Origin: Bosea sp. RAC05
GTDB taxonomy: Bacteria > Pseudomonadota > Alphaproteobacteria > Rhizobiales > Beijerinckiaceae
NCBI RefSeq assembly: GCF_001713455.1
Contig: NZ_CP016463.1
Coordinates: 620,001-684,000, forward strand
Reading direction: 5' to 3'
DNA: 64,000 nucleotides
This document shows positions 54,124 through 61,970 of this stretch, one piece after another. Within the stretch, counting starts at the first letter, position 1; the number at the start of each line of letters is the position of its first letter. The position numbers and the translations under genes were made by a program. Below the pieces are notes generated by a model, which ran no database searches, was not told the DNA's origin, and saw only the letters and a program-made list of their open reading frames with translations.

Positions 54124-54749
54124 CATTTGCAGCAACGTTACATGTCCAAGATAAGTGGCGTAGTAGACGGGTTCGTTTAGATCGATCTCGACCAGTGTGC
54201 TGCATGAGGTTGCAACCAACGAGGACCGAGCTGCGGTCACTCCGGTTTTGAGAAAGACCGTGGCTGACTGTGACCGGTGGTCTCACGGTGAGACTGACCA
54301 TGCGGGTGCCGGGAATTTCACGGCATTGGGTCGGCATTCGTAAACCAGACCTGCTTGAGGCCGCTATGGGGAGGTTCCCCTCGCGGCCCGATTGGTGCAT
54401 AGAGTACATCATTAGGGTGAAACCGAAAGTGCAAGGATAAGAACGGCAATTCCGGTTCTTGTGTTGGTGGGCCTCTTTATTTGGCGAGCCAGCACGCGAG
54501 TGAGTCCGGGGGCAAATGTCATTCAGGAAAACCGGCTTCGCATTTCGGCTTATTGCCCAAAGGTTGAGCACGGATTGAGTTGGTTCTAAACGGAACTAAC
54601 TTGTCTCGTTCCCAAACTTGGGTCATAGCGGCCGAGTGAGTGTGCCGACCATGAGCTCAATCAATGCTTGGGCTGCGTGACGCGTCGTTATGGTAAGTTG
54701 AAATACGTCTCGTCCGATAACCGCATCGCGTGATGAGGGGCCAGCGCTT
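54124..54749. other. Long non-coding region with inverted repeats
   Basis: About 620 bp without a convincing gene; short frames here look spurious. GTCTCA (54280-54285) and TGAGAC (54289-54294) form an inverted repeat around CGG. An imperfect hairpin AAGAAC...GTTCTT lies near 54437-54458 and is followed by a stretch ending CTCTTTATT. A small RNA is conceivable but not identified. It should contain the promoter of the gene at 54750 and perhaps regulatory sites for the DUF4031 gene. Confidence 0.4.
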
Positions 54750-55823
54750 TTGATTGATCGCCGCAGCAAGTCCAAGGGGACCTCGCTGGATGCTCTCCGG
54801 CAGGCAAACGATGTCGTACGGGCGTGCGACGAGCAGATTGCTCTTTTTTCGGACGACGAACTTGCGGCCGGCCGCCTGCTGGAGGGATTTCTCCTGCGTC
54901 GCGATCTCGATGCCGTCGCAGAAATGCTCCAGGCCAACCCGACCGTGTTCTTCGTCGGACGCAGGAAGTCGCCCAAACCCTACACGCCTCGCAGTGTCAG
55001 GGAGACGCTGGAACTGGGTGCCATGGCGAGGTCAGAGCGATCGAACCGGCTCCTGCCGCGCTATGTCATGCACACATTCACCCGCGACCGTCACACGACA
55101 CTGTTCGGCAGAGCCCCTTACGTGGCCTCACAGCAGGTCGGAGAGACGATGATTTCGTTGCGGCGGGACAACCCCTTGCCCCTCGATACGGTCTGGTCGA
55201 TCGCTCTTGCCGGCATCGGCATGCTGGCGCTGATGATCCTGCCGATCTCCCGTTTTCCAGACAGGGCAATCGCGGTGCCATTGCCTCATGGTCTTCTGCT
55301 TGGGCATCTGACAACGGAGTACGACGGCTCGGCGGCTAGAGACGTGCAGCTCAATCGCGCCACCGAGCTGACAAGTGGTGGCATCGTCGAGCACCCATAT
55401 GTCCCATCGCCTATGGCTGTCGATCCTGAAACCGGCGACATCTGGGTCTTTCAGGCAGAAACATACCTTCTGACGAAGGACTTCGATGCCGGGCAGAGGG
55501 CCCTCTACGAAACGCTCGTGGCCTTTCAGGACAGGCTCGCCGAATGCGTGAAGCTGCTGGGGCTGTCGTGCATCTTCCCCCAGCACGGCGATTGCGTGCG
55601 GCTGATGCGGCCAGAGACGGGCATGATGCTGCGCATCGAGCGTGCAAGGGCAGAGATGGTCGAACTCCTCCTGTCGCCGGGAATTGCGCAGGCGATGGGC
55701 AACGAGGTTCTCCCGGAGCTCGCGCCCGTCCTCGAGGCCGTCCGGATCAAGTCCGACAGCACGACCGATCAGGTGGCGGAGTTGATCCGGAACGCAGGCG
55801 GGACCGCCCAGGGACTGCGCTGA
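54750..55823 (+). CDS. Hypothetical protein
   Basis: 357 residues from TTG 54750, supported by GAGGGG nine bases upstream; no ATG is available nearer. No family recognised. Mostly helical and soluble, with one hydrophobic stretch (residues ~150-166, VWSIALAGIGMLALMILPI) that may be a buried helix or a single membrane segment. The C-terminal half contains regularly spaced acidic helices (LLSPGIAQAMGNEVLPELAPVLEAVRI). Convergent with the paralogue-family gene ending at 55831. Confidence 0.65.
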   Translation: MIDRRSKSKGTSLDALRQANDVVRACDEQIALFSDDELAAGRLLEGFLLRRDLDAVAEMLQANPTVFFVGRRKSPKPYTPRSVRETLELGAMARSERSNRLLPRYVMHTFTRDRHTTLFGRAPYVASQQVGETMISLRRDNPLPLDTVWSIALAGIGMLALMILPISRFPDRAIAVPLPHGLLLGHLTTEYDGSAARDVQLNRATELTSGGIVEHPYVPSPMAVDPETGDIWVFQAETYLLTKDFDAGQRALYETLVAFQDRLAECVKLLGLSCIFPQHGDCVRLMRPETGMMLRIERARAEMVELLLSPGIAQAMGNEVLPELAPVLEAVRIKSDSTTDQVAELIRNAGGTAQGLR

Positions 55824-55830
55824 CGGGAAG

Positions 55831-57021
55831 CTATATCGAAAGTTCGTTGAGATCCGGATCGACCACCGATCGGGCCCTCGGTCGAAGATCGAGCTCGGGC
55901 CGCTGAGCCATCACCGGGATCAATTCGTTTTTCATATAGGTCCGGAGCGTCAGCCGCTCATTGGGGATGGTGGCCATAAAGGCTTCCACCGCGTCGAACA
56001 TCTCGACCGGGTTACCCTCTTCGGGATCCCATTGGCCGAGCTTGGAGCGCATCTCGATCCAGGCGAGCAGCGATTCATCGGGCAACAGCGGAAAGTCGGT
56101 CCCGGCCGCATCGGTGACGATCCCCTGAAGGGACTTCATCGCGCAGTGTGTCCGGTCGAAGTCGACATAGTCGCGATCGACCTGATCAACGATGACGTTG
56201 TCGGGCCCGATCACGTGAATGCGGGCGCGCCCGCGAATTGCATCACGGAACTGCTCGAACTGTCGACGCTCGTCGATGCTGAACCAGGCGGCTCCGTGAA
56301 ACCGGCCTTCCGACAGCTCGCGATGGAAGCTGGTCACGACCGCGCCTGAGACCCGACGAACACGATAGCACGGCGGGTCGACCCGCTCGTAGAGCCGGCC
56401 ACCGCTGACGAGGAAATCATTGCGCAGCAGTTCGCGAACGGCTTCCTCTGCCTCCGGCTTGCCGCTGGAGATCACCTCCTTGGCAGTGTTCAGGGAGAAA
56501 ACCTGGCTGCCTGGGAAAGTCGGCATGCCACGGAAGCGGATCACGATTGGATCCGATTTGCCTTTCTCCTCGACGGCACGATCCAGCCAGTGAAGGTAGC
56601 CCCTCGTAGGCTCGGCTTCCCCGGTTCGGGATCCCCAATCCTGCAGAAGCGGGAGGAAATGAGGATCCGCTCTGTGGTTCGGGTGGACGCCACCCCGCAG
56701 ACGAAGGGAAATTCGCTCATGGAAGCGCTCGCGGCTGTAGTGCCAGCAGTCGCGCCAGAGCTTGCCGTCGTGTCCATGCAGGACCAGTGCTTCAGACCGC
56801 ACTTGATTGTAAGCACCGGCCCCGCGGTTCTCGAAATGCCTGGTCAGGCGCTCGTCTTCTTTCTCGTCGACGACGCGAGCTGAAAGAGCGTTCGGGCGAT
56901 CCAGTGTGGGAACGTCCCGCAACTCAACGGTCAGCGTATCGGAGAAGCGTTCGGTCTTCGGCGTGCGTGCGCGAAGCGGGACATAGGTCACGGGGTACTC
57001 ATAGAGGACTTTCGCGCGCAT
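55831..57021 (-). CDS. Unknown protein, 'MKxxIPFxYE' family member
   Basis: 396 residues from ATG 57021, with GGAG six bases upstream; the open frame reaches 15 codons further without a site. N-terminus MRAKVLYEYPVTYVPLRARTPKTERFSDTLTVELRDVPTLDRPNALSARV corresponds to the first ~50 residues of the proteins at 12455, 33717 and 35126. The C-terminal half is beta-rich (RARIHVIGPDNVIVDQVDRDYVDF) with an acidic tail. No known family. Divergent from the HerA-like ATPase gene, with the promoters presumably between them. Confidence 0.75.
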   Translation of the reverse strand: MRAKVLYEYPVTYVPLRARTPKTERFSDTLTVELRDVPTLDRPNALSARVVDEKEDERLTRHFENRGAGAYNQVRSEALVLHGHDGKLWRDCWHYSRERFHERISLRLRGGVHPNHRADPHFLPLLQDWGSRTGEAEPTRGYLHWLDRAVEEKGKSDPIVIRFRGMPTFPGSQVFSLNTAKEVISSGKPEAEEAVRELLRNDFLVSGGRLYERVDPPCYRVRRVSGAVVTSFHRELSEGRFHGAAWFSIDERRQFEQFRDAIRGRARIHVIGPDNVIVDQVDRDYVDFDRTHCAMKSLQGIVTDAAGTDFPLLPDESLLAWIEMRSKLGQWDPEEGNPVEMFDAVEAFMATIPNERLTLRTYMKNELIPVMAQRPELDLRPRARSVVDPDLNELSI

Positions 57022-57190
57022 CGGACACTCCGGCAATCTGCTCGACCTTAGCCAAGCTTCAAGCAAGGCAATAGTGGGCGGCGATCAAGTCCAATCCAGT
57101 CGGGGACGAGCGACCAGGGCATGTTGCCTCTAACGCCCAAAGGATTGCATGACTTGATCCTTGGACGAATCGGGTCAGGATTGCCGTGAC

Positions 57191-58702
57191 ATGAAGATCG
57201 AAGTCGAACTGGGGCTGACTGCCGAACGGGCCGGTTCACCGGCGCCGGCCATCATCGACGTCGAGGAACTCCTGGCGACACGTCTACTGGTCCAGGGCAA
57301 CTCGGGATCGGGTAAATCCCATCTCCTGCGGCGACTGATCGAGCAGAGCGCGCCGCATGTTCAGCAGGTGATCATCGATCCCGAAGGCGACTTCACCAGT
57401 CTGGCCGACATCTACGGTCACGTCGTCGTCGACGCCAACCGCAGCGAGGCCGAGCTCGAAGCCATCGCAAACCGCATTCGCGAGCACCGCGTCTCCTGTG
57501 TCCTCAATCTCGACAGCCTCGAGGTGGACATGCAGATGAAAGCGGCGGCGATGTTCCTCAACACCCTGTTCGATGCGCCCCGTGAAATGTGGTACCCGGT
57601 CCTGGTCGTCGTCGACGAGGCCCAGCTCTTCGCGCCCGCGGCCGCCGGCGACGTATCCGAGGAAGCTCGGAAGGTTTCCCTGGCCGCGATGACCAACCTG
57701 ATGTGCCGCGGCCGCAAGCGTGGCCTCGCTGGCGTCATCGCCACCCAGCGCCTGGCCAAGCTCGCCAAAAACGTCGCGGCTGAAGCGTCCAACTTCCTGA
57801 TGGGCCGCACCTTCCTCGATATCGACATGGCCCGAGCATCGGATTTGCTCGGTCTCGATCGCGGCAAGTCCGAGATGTTCCGGGAACTCGAACGCGGCCA
57901 CTTCATCGCGCTCGGCCCGGCTCTGTCCCGGCGACCGCTCCCGATCAAAGTCGGAAGCGTCGAGACGGCTGCTCGCGGATCGACCCCCAAGCTGACGCCG
58001 CCACCGGCGCCGGCGGGAGACGAGGCGCGCGACATGATCCTGGCGAGCCTTCCGATGCCGACCGCCCGCCCCGCCCGCCGGCCGGCGCCTCCGCCATCGG
58101 TCTCGACAGACGACCTGCTGGCTGTCGTCGAACGCGAAAAGGCAAGCGAACAGATCGACGATACGGTCGATCCCGTCGCAGTCGAGCAGCGCGAAGCCAC
58201 CCTGCGTAGCATCCTATCGGAGATCATGTCGGATCCCGAAGCGGCCTATCGTCCCGAAGGCGTTCTCTACCAGGATTTCCTGGTCCATTGCCGCATCAAG
58301 CGTGTCGGTGGGGCAAAGCCGGATCTGGCAGCGTTTCGCGGCTACCTGACGGTCGCGCGTGCTGGCGTCGACAGCGAAGTGGCAGGAACGCCCGAATGGG
58401 AGCGCGCGATGACCGTCGCAGCAGAGGTTCCTGAGGAGCTCAAGAGCATCTACCTCCTGCTTGCGCGCGCTGCGATGGACAAGCAGGCGTGCCCATCCGA
58501 CCTCGATGTCGCCAGGGTCTGTGGCAGCCATTCTCCGAGCCGGGCTCGCAATCGCATCCAGCAGCTCGAAAAGGGGACCTTCATCGTCATCCGCAAGGAC
58601 ATGAAGGGTCAGCGGATCGTTGCTCTCCCGGATCTCGGCTGGGAGACGCTGGCTGGTAATCCTGACGCGCCGGCGCGCGAACCTCTGCTCGCTGCCGTCT
58701 GA
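57191..58702 (+). CDS. HerA/FtsK-type hexameric ATPase
   Basis: 503 residues from ATG 57191. Walker A GNSGSGKS at 36-43 and Walker B VLVVVDEAQ at 137-145; the downstream MTNLMCRGRKRGLAGVIATQR matches the arginine-finger segment of HerA-like DNA-pumping ATPases, and IIDPEGDFTSL is the usual 'DPKGDF'-type motif. The N-terminal HAS-barrel seen in archaeal HerA is replaced by a short lead-in, and the C-terminal ~230 residues are proline-rich then helical. Such ATPases act in DNA processing, conjugation and defence. No nuclease partner (NurA, Sir2 or DUF4297) is directly adjacent. Two AGGATTGC repeats at 57141 and 57177 precede the start. Confidence 0.82.
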   Translation: MKIEVELGLTAERAGSPAPAIIDVEELLATRLLVQGNSGSGKSHLLRRLIEQSAPHVQQVIIDPEGDFTSLADIYGHVVVDANRSEAELEAIANRIREHRVSCVLNLDSLEVDMQMKAAAMFLNTLFDAPREMWYPVLVVVDEAQLFAPAAAGDVSEEARKVSLAAMTNLMCRGRKRGLAGVIATQRLAKLAKNVAAEASNFLMGRTFLDIDMARASDLLGLDRGKSEMFRELERGHFIALGPALSRRPLPIKVGSVETAARGSTPKLTPPPAPAGDEARDMILASLPMPTARPARRPAPPPSVSTDDLLAVVEREKASEQIDDTVDPVAVEQREATLRSILSEIMSDPEAAYRPEGVLYQDFLVHCRIKRVGGAKPDLAAFRGYLTVARAGVDSEVAGTPEWERAMTVAAEVPEELKSIYLLLARAAMDKQACPSDLDVARVCGSHSPSRARNRIQQLEKGTFIVIRKDMKGQRIVALPDLGWETLAGNPDAPAREPLLAAV

Positions 58703-58778
58703 TCAAGGATTGCTCGATAAACCTTGGTTGTGATATGCCCGGCTCGCAGCCAGTGCGCTGTCTGAAGGAGAGAGCGCG

Positions 58779-58805
58779 ATGAACGAGGCCAGCCACTTCC
58801 GTTAG
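58779..58805 (+). other. Possible leader mini-ORF
   Basis: An eight-residue open frame (MNEASHFR, stop TAG) with an excellent Shine-Dalgarno, AAGGAGAG, seven bases upstream. It ends 25 bp before the ATG at 58830. It may be a leader peptide that controls the next gene by translation coupling or a chance frame; the ribosome site is stronger than most in this window. Confidence 0.35.
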
Positions 58806-58829
58806 TGACCATCACTGACGGAGACCACA

Positions 58830-59381
58830 ATGACCACCCAGAACTGGCGCCATATCGGGATCGTCGAGATCCGCGATCGAAATGGCGCGCGCCGGCAGTA
58901 CTCCAATCTTGCGGAGGCACTGACTGATTTCGGCTGGGCTCGTATCAACGCATTCCTGATCCGGCACGAAGGCGATCACCGCCTCGATGACGGCTCGGTA
59001 CGGCCGCCACCCTGGCGGATCGTCGATGAGCTCGGGCTCGACATACCCGACGCGTTGATCCGACGCGAATTCGACAGCCTTCAGCTTCGGCAGATGGTGA
59101 AGTGGGCCTGGGCGATCAGGCTCTGCCCCGAGATCCCGGCTGGAGAGTTCCGACGCTCCCCCGTCCCGCGCACCGGAAAGCGCCATCGCTACTGCTGGTA
59201 TCGCTCCATCCGGACGACCCAGGAGAAGCGGGCCCGAGCTGCGCTGGAAACCGACGATGAGGCAATCGAAGGCGGATATGCCATCCGCCAGCGCCGCGTC
59301 GGCTTGCCTTCGAGCTGGGACGACCAGCATCGGCACGTCTCCCGGTCATGGAAGGATCATCGGCGTACGCGTTGGAAGTGA
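58830..59381 (+). CDS. Small basic hypothetical protein, phage-like tail
   Basis: 183 residues from ATG 58830 (GGAG upstream). The C-terminal ~60 residues (KRHRYCWYRSIRTTQEKRAR...GLPSSWDDQHRHVSRSWKDHRRTRWK) resemble a short domain frequent in phage proteins, with conserved Trp/Arg/His. The N-terminal part may be a small alpha/beta unit that reads 'EIRDRNGARRQYSNLAEALTDFGW'. Very basic overall; nucleic-acid binding is plausible. Follows the HerA-like gene on the same strand after a mini-ORF. Confidence 0.65.
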   Translation: MTTQNWRHIGIVEIRDRNGARRQYSNLAEALTDFGWARINAFLIRHEGDHRLDDGSVRPPPWRIVDELGLDIPDALIRREFDSLQLRQMVKWAWAIRLCPEIPAGEFRRSPVPRTGKRHRYCWYRSIRTTQEKRARAALETDDEAIEGGYAIRQRRVGLPSSWDDQHRHVSRSWKDHRRTRWK

Positions 59382-59405
59382 GGGGCTCTTGCCGGCGCCG
59401 GTCGC

Positions 59406-59798
59406 TCAAGCCGTCGGCGCTGGAACACGGTTGAGGGCCACTTGCCTGACGACCAAGGCCACCATCGCCCTTGCGATCTGAGGACCATTTGGCTCACTCG
59501 GACGCCAGCCCCTGACCATCATCTGGTCGAGCGCCTCAACGAGCAAATCGGCGGGACTTGAGCTGAGATCGTCCTGCACCGACGATGCGAGTGCGACAGC
59601 GGCATCGATCGACCCGGTGAACCTCGGCGATGCCTTGTCCCTCTTGGAGCCGATCATGCACATGCCCAGGAGCCCTTTTGGCTCGTCTGCCCAGGGAGCA
59701 AGGTCGAGGGCCCACGCGATGGCCCAGTCGAGCGCACGGTCCTCGCCTGAACCGGCTTCGAGACAGCTCAGGATCTCTTCTGCGTCTTCTGAGGTCAT
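59406..59798 (-). CDS. Small phage-type protein (ABA-sandwich-like)
   Basis: 130 residues from ATG 59798; the open frame extends 42 codons upstream without a site. RALDWAIAWALDLAPW and, later, PRFTGSIDAAVALASS correspond to the start and the 'YTxSLDAA' strand of small phage ABA-sandwich proteins. The rest is helical. Function unknown; a marker of mobile-element ancestry. Convergent with the gene ending at 59381. Confidence 0.6.
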   Translation of the reverse strand: MTSEDAEEILSCLEAGSGEDRALDWAIAWALDLAPWADEPKGLLGMCMIGSKRDKASPRFTGSIDAAVALASSVQDDLSSSPADLLVEALDQMMVRGWRPSEPNGPQIARAMVALVVRQVALNRVPAPTA

Positions 59799-59850
59799 CG
59801 TGTTATGCCGCCAATGCTGGTCGGGTGGATTGAGAGAAGCGTGACGCCGG

Positions 59851-60045
59851 TCAGGTCTTTTCGGCGTAGCGTCTGGCGACATAGTCATTGCCGACGGCCG
59901 CGGTGACGGTGGGTGTCTCACCAACCTTGTAAGGTCCGATCGGGCGCACGATACGGATCGTCATCATCGGGCTGGCCGCGACGAAGCGCGCATGTCGTTC
60001 GCGGCGGTCTTGCCAGTTTCGGTCGCGATCTTGATCGGTCGTCAT
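59851..60045 (-). CDS. Very small basic hypothetical protein
   Basis: 64 residues from ATG 60045, with AGGA about ten bases upstream. An N-terminal stretch rich in Asp/Arg (MTTDQDRDRNWQDRRERHARF) is followed by a short beta-like part (MMTIRIVRPIGPYKVGETPTV). No family recognised. Its coding status is less secure than that of its neighbours because of length. Confidence 0.5.
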   Translation of the reverse strand: MTTDQDRDRNWQDRRERHARFVAASPMMTIRIVRPIGPYKVGETPTVTAAVGNDYVARRYAEKT

Positions 60046-60104
60046 TGGCTCGCGGTCCTGAGGTTTATGGGGATGAGCGGGCAGCGGGGCGGCGACCAGC
60101 TCTC

Positions 60105-60359
60105 TCAGCGAGAGAGGCCGGGAGACCTGTAGCTCTCGATCGGCTTGACCTCTTCACCGAGGTGCTTGGAGAGCGCCTCGTTTCCTGAATCGGTCAGCTC
60201 GAAATTGTCGCTGAAAGATGTGCTGTGCTTGATGACGAAGCCATTCTCAAGCGCCCACTTGATCGGCGCATAGGATGCGTCCATCGGCTGGCGTCCGTTG
60301 TTGCGCAAATCGAGAAGGATCTCGATGCGGGCATTCGTGAACTTGGGCGCGGCGGTCAT
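60105..60359 (-). CDS. Small winged-helix-like protein
   Basis: 84 residues from ATG 60359 (GGAG six bases upstream); a start 20 codons earlier lacks a site. PKFTNARIEILLDLRNNGRQPMDASYAPIKWALENGFVIKH followed by FELTDSGNEAL reads like a compact winged helix with the 'LTxxG' wing end common in phage repressor-like and IclR/MarR-like proteins. DNA binding is inferred from this pattern only. Same strand as its small neighbours on both sides. Confidence 0.55.
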   Translation of the reverse strand: MTAAPKFTNARIEILLDLRNNGRQPMDASYAPIKWALENGFVIKHSTSFSDNFELTDSGNEALSKHLGEEVKPIESYRSPGLSR

Positions 60360-60408
60360 GGCAAACTCCGGGTGAGCGAAATCAATGTCGCAGGATTCCT
60401 CGAAAGCG

Positions 60409-60840
60409 TCACGGACCAAAGGCTGGGCCCTCTGCGATCAAGGCCTCGATCTCGGGGGTGATCGTGATCCCGAGCGATGACAGGCCGGTGCGCAGGCGAT
60501 GTGCTTCCTGCCTTCTGCGATCGGCTTCGACCTCGCAATCGGGGTAGACGCGTGGCCTTGAGGGGTGAACCACCCGATCCAGCTTGCCCATGGCGCGATC
60601 ATGCACGCTGCCTGGAAACCGGGCGATCGACTCGTAGGCAGCCTTGCACGCTGCCATCATCCTCGCATTGTCGGCCTTGAGCTTGAGAATGTCTCGATCC
60701 GCCTGCCTCAGCAGGGGTTCGACCTGGTCCCCGACCAGCTGCTGTAGCTTCAGCAGGGCTCGTTTCGACTGAAATTCGTCGGTCAGAGACAGTGATGCCT
60801 CTCTAATCTCTGCAAGTAAGTTCGAGATTTGAGACGACAT
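60409..60840 (-). CDS. Coiled-coil hypothetical protein
   Basis: 143 residues from ATG 60840 (a start four codons earlier is possible). Residues ~10-85 are predicted helical with heptad-like spacing (ISNLLAEIREASLSLTDEFQSKRALLKLQQLV, then LLRQADRDILKLKADNARMMAA), fitting a coiled coil. The C-terminal half is Arg-rich with a 'HRLRTGLSSLGI' helix. No family recognised. Divergent from the AAA ATPase gene starting at 60954. Confidence 0.6.
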   Translation of the reverse strand: MSSQISNLLAEIREASLSLTDEFQSKRALLKLQQLVGDQVEPLLRQADRDILKLKADNARMMAACKAAYESIARFPGSVHDRAMGKLDRVVHPSRPRVYPDCEVEADRRRQEAHRLRTGLSSLGITITPEIEALIAEGPAFGP

Positions 60841-60953
60841 GACTGCTGGCAAGGTTCGTTATGGTGGATTGAGAGGCTGACGAGATTGACTATGAAGGAT
60901 CAATTTCGGAACACCAGTGTTGCGCGCTTTGTGCAATCGGGAACCCCCAAAAA

Positions 60954-61829
60954 ATGATCTCCGGGATCAAGTTCAGGCGGCTGAAGCTTCCCAAGCAGCG
61001 CTCGCTATCAGACGAGCTGCCGCATGGCGCATGGGCCCTTGATCTGCCGGCAATCGCCGACCGCGGTGGCGCCATCACGTTCAAGCCAGGCCTGAACATC
61101 CTGTTTGGCCCCAACGGGTGCGGAAAGTCGACAATCCTGACGACGCTTGCAGCTCACATGCTGGCGCTCCAGACCGGTGAGAGCCTGATCTCCTATGACT
61201 CGCTGCGAGAGACGATGGGAAAGTCGATCTCGCATTTCGGCAGGCGGGGCGCAGGCAAGCCGGACCCGGTTGCAGCCACTGTCAGCCACGATGGGCAACC
61301 GGTCCTGTATGGTGCTCCTGGCAAACTGCTGATCGGCAATGATCGTACCTTCGATACCTCGTTCCTGGAGAACTATGATGCCGGGGACGGGATCGTGCGG
61401 GGAACTGTCCGCTCGCACGGTTCCCGAGCGCTCGCGCTGTCACAAAGCCCGCTCCGGGCTCTTCTCGGGCAGAGGAAGATGGCAGACTCGGTTCTGATCG
61501 CCAGCAGTGGGCGCCGAGACATGCTCAACAGCACCTGGCAGGCAATTTACGACATCGCCGCGAAGATGCTTGAGCCTACCATCGCGAAGGGCCAGCCCAC
61601 CGTTCTGCTCGACGAGCCCGACTCGCACCTGTCACTCCTGATGCAGGCGAGCATCTGGCGCGACATCATTGGATCCCCGGCTGCAGCCGAACGCTGCCAG
61701 ATCATCGTTGCAACCCACTCGCCTTTCGCCCTGGCGATCCCGCATGCCAACCTCATCGGCCTCCCAGATAGCTACGCCGCAGCTTGCAAGCAGGCGGTCG
61801 CCCAGCTTTCGTCGGGTCTGGGCGCATAA
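60954..61829 (+). CDS. ABC-type AAA ATPase
   Basis: 291 residues from ATG 60954. Walker A GPNGCGKST at 52-60 and Walker B TVLLDEPDSHLSL at 216-228 mark an ABC-like (AAA_15/AAA_21) ATPase, the group that includes OLD-family and RecF-like proteins. The last ~60 residues contain the IIVATHSPFALAIP switch-like motif of this group. It is shorter than OLD nucleases and no Toprim or other effector domain is fused or adjacent, so it may act alone or with a partner elsewhere. Weak ribosome site. Downstream is the motif-bearing inverted repeat at 61856. Confidence 0.82.
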   Translation: MISGIKFRRLKLPKQRSLSDELPHGAWALDLPAIADRGGAITFKPGLNILFGPNGCGKSTILTTLAAHMLALQTGESLISYDSLRETMGKSISHFGRRGAGKPDPVAATVSHDGQPVLYGAPGKLLIGNDRTFDTSFLENYDAGDGIVRGTVRSHGSRALALSQSPLRALLGQRKMADSVLIASSGRRDMLNSTWQAIYDIAAKMLEPTIAKGQPTVLLDEPDSHLSLLMQASIWRDIIGSPAAAERCQIIVATHSPFALAIPHANLIGLPDSYAAACKQAVAQLSSGLGA

Positions 61830-61855
61830 TCGCAGCCCGTCAGCCGAAGCGAAAT

Positions 61856-61882
61856 CCAATCCTTCAGTTTTCGAAGGATTGG
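61856..61882. promoter_or_regulatory. 10-bp inverted repeat before the second repeat-protein gene
   Basis: CCAATCCTTC (61856-61865) is mirrored by GAAGGATTGG (61873-61882) across seven bases. It lies between the AAA ATPase stop and the start of the surface protein at 61971. It contains both orientations of the AAGGATTG motif seen in other gaps of this window and may be a hairpin terminator or an operator. Confidence 0.5.
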
Positions 61883-61970
61883 CCGTTGATAAAAGGAGTG
61901 AAGTAAGCGCTTTTCCTTTTCATTCAGATCCTATCCAGCTATCCTTGCGTGAGAATCCGAGGGTAGTTGA

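Noticed and set aside
54110..54571. 153-codon minus-strand frame in the non-coding gap
   Set aside because: It extends through inverted repeats, has unusual composition (many Ser, Arg, His, Cys) and no ribosome site; probably not translated.
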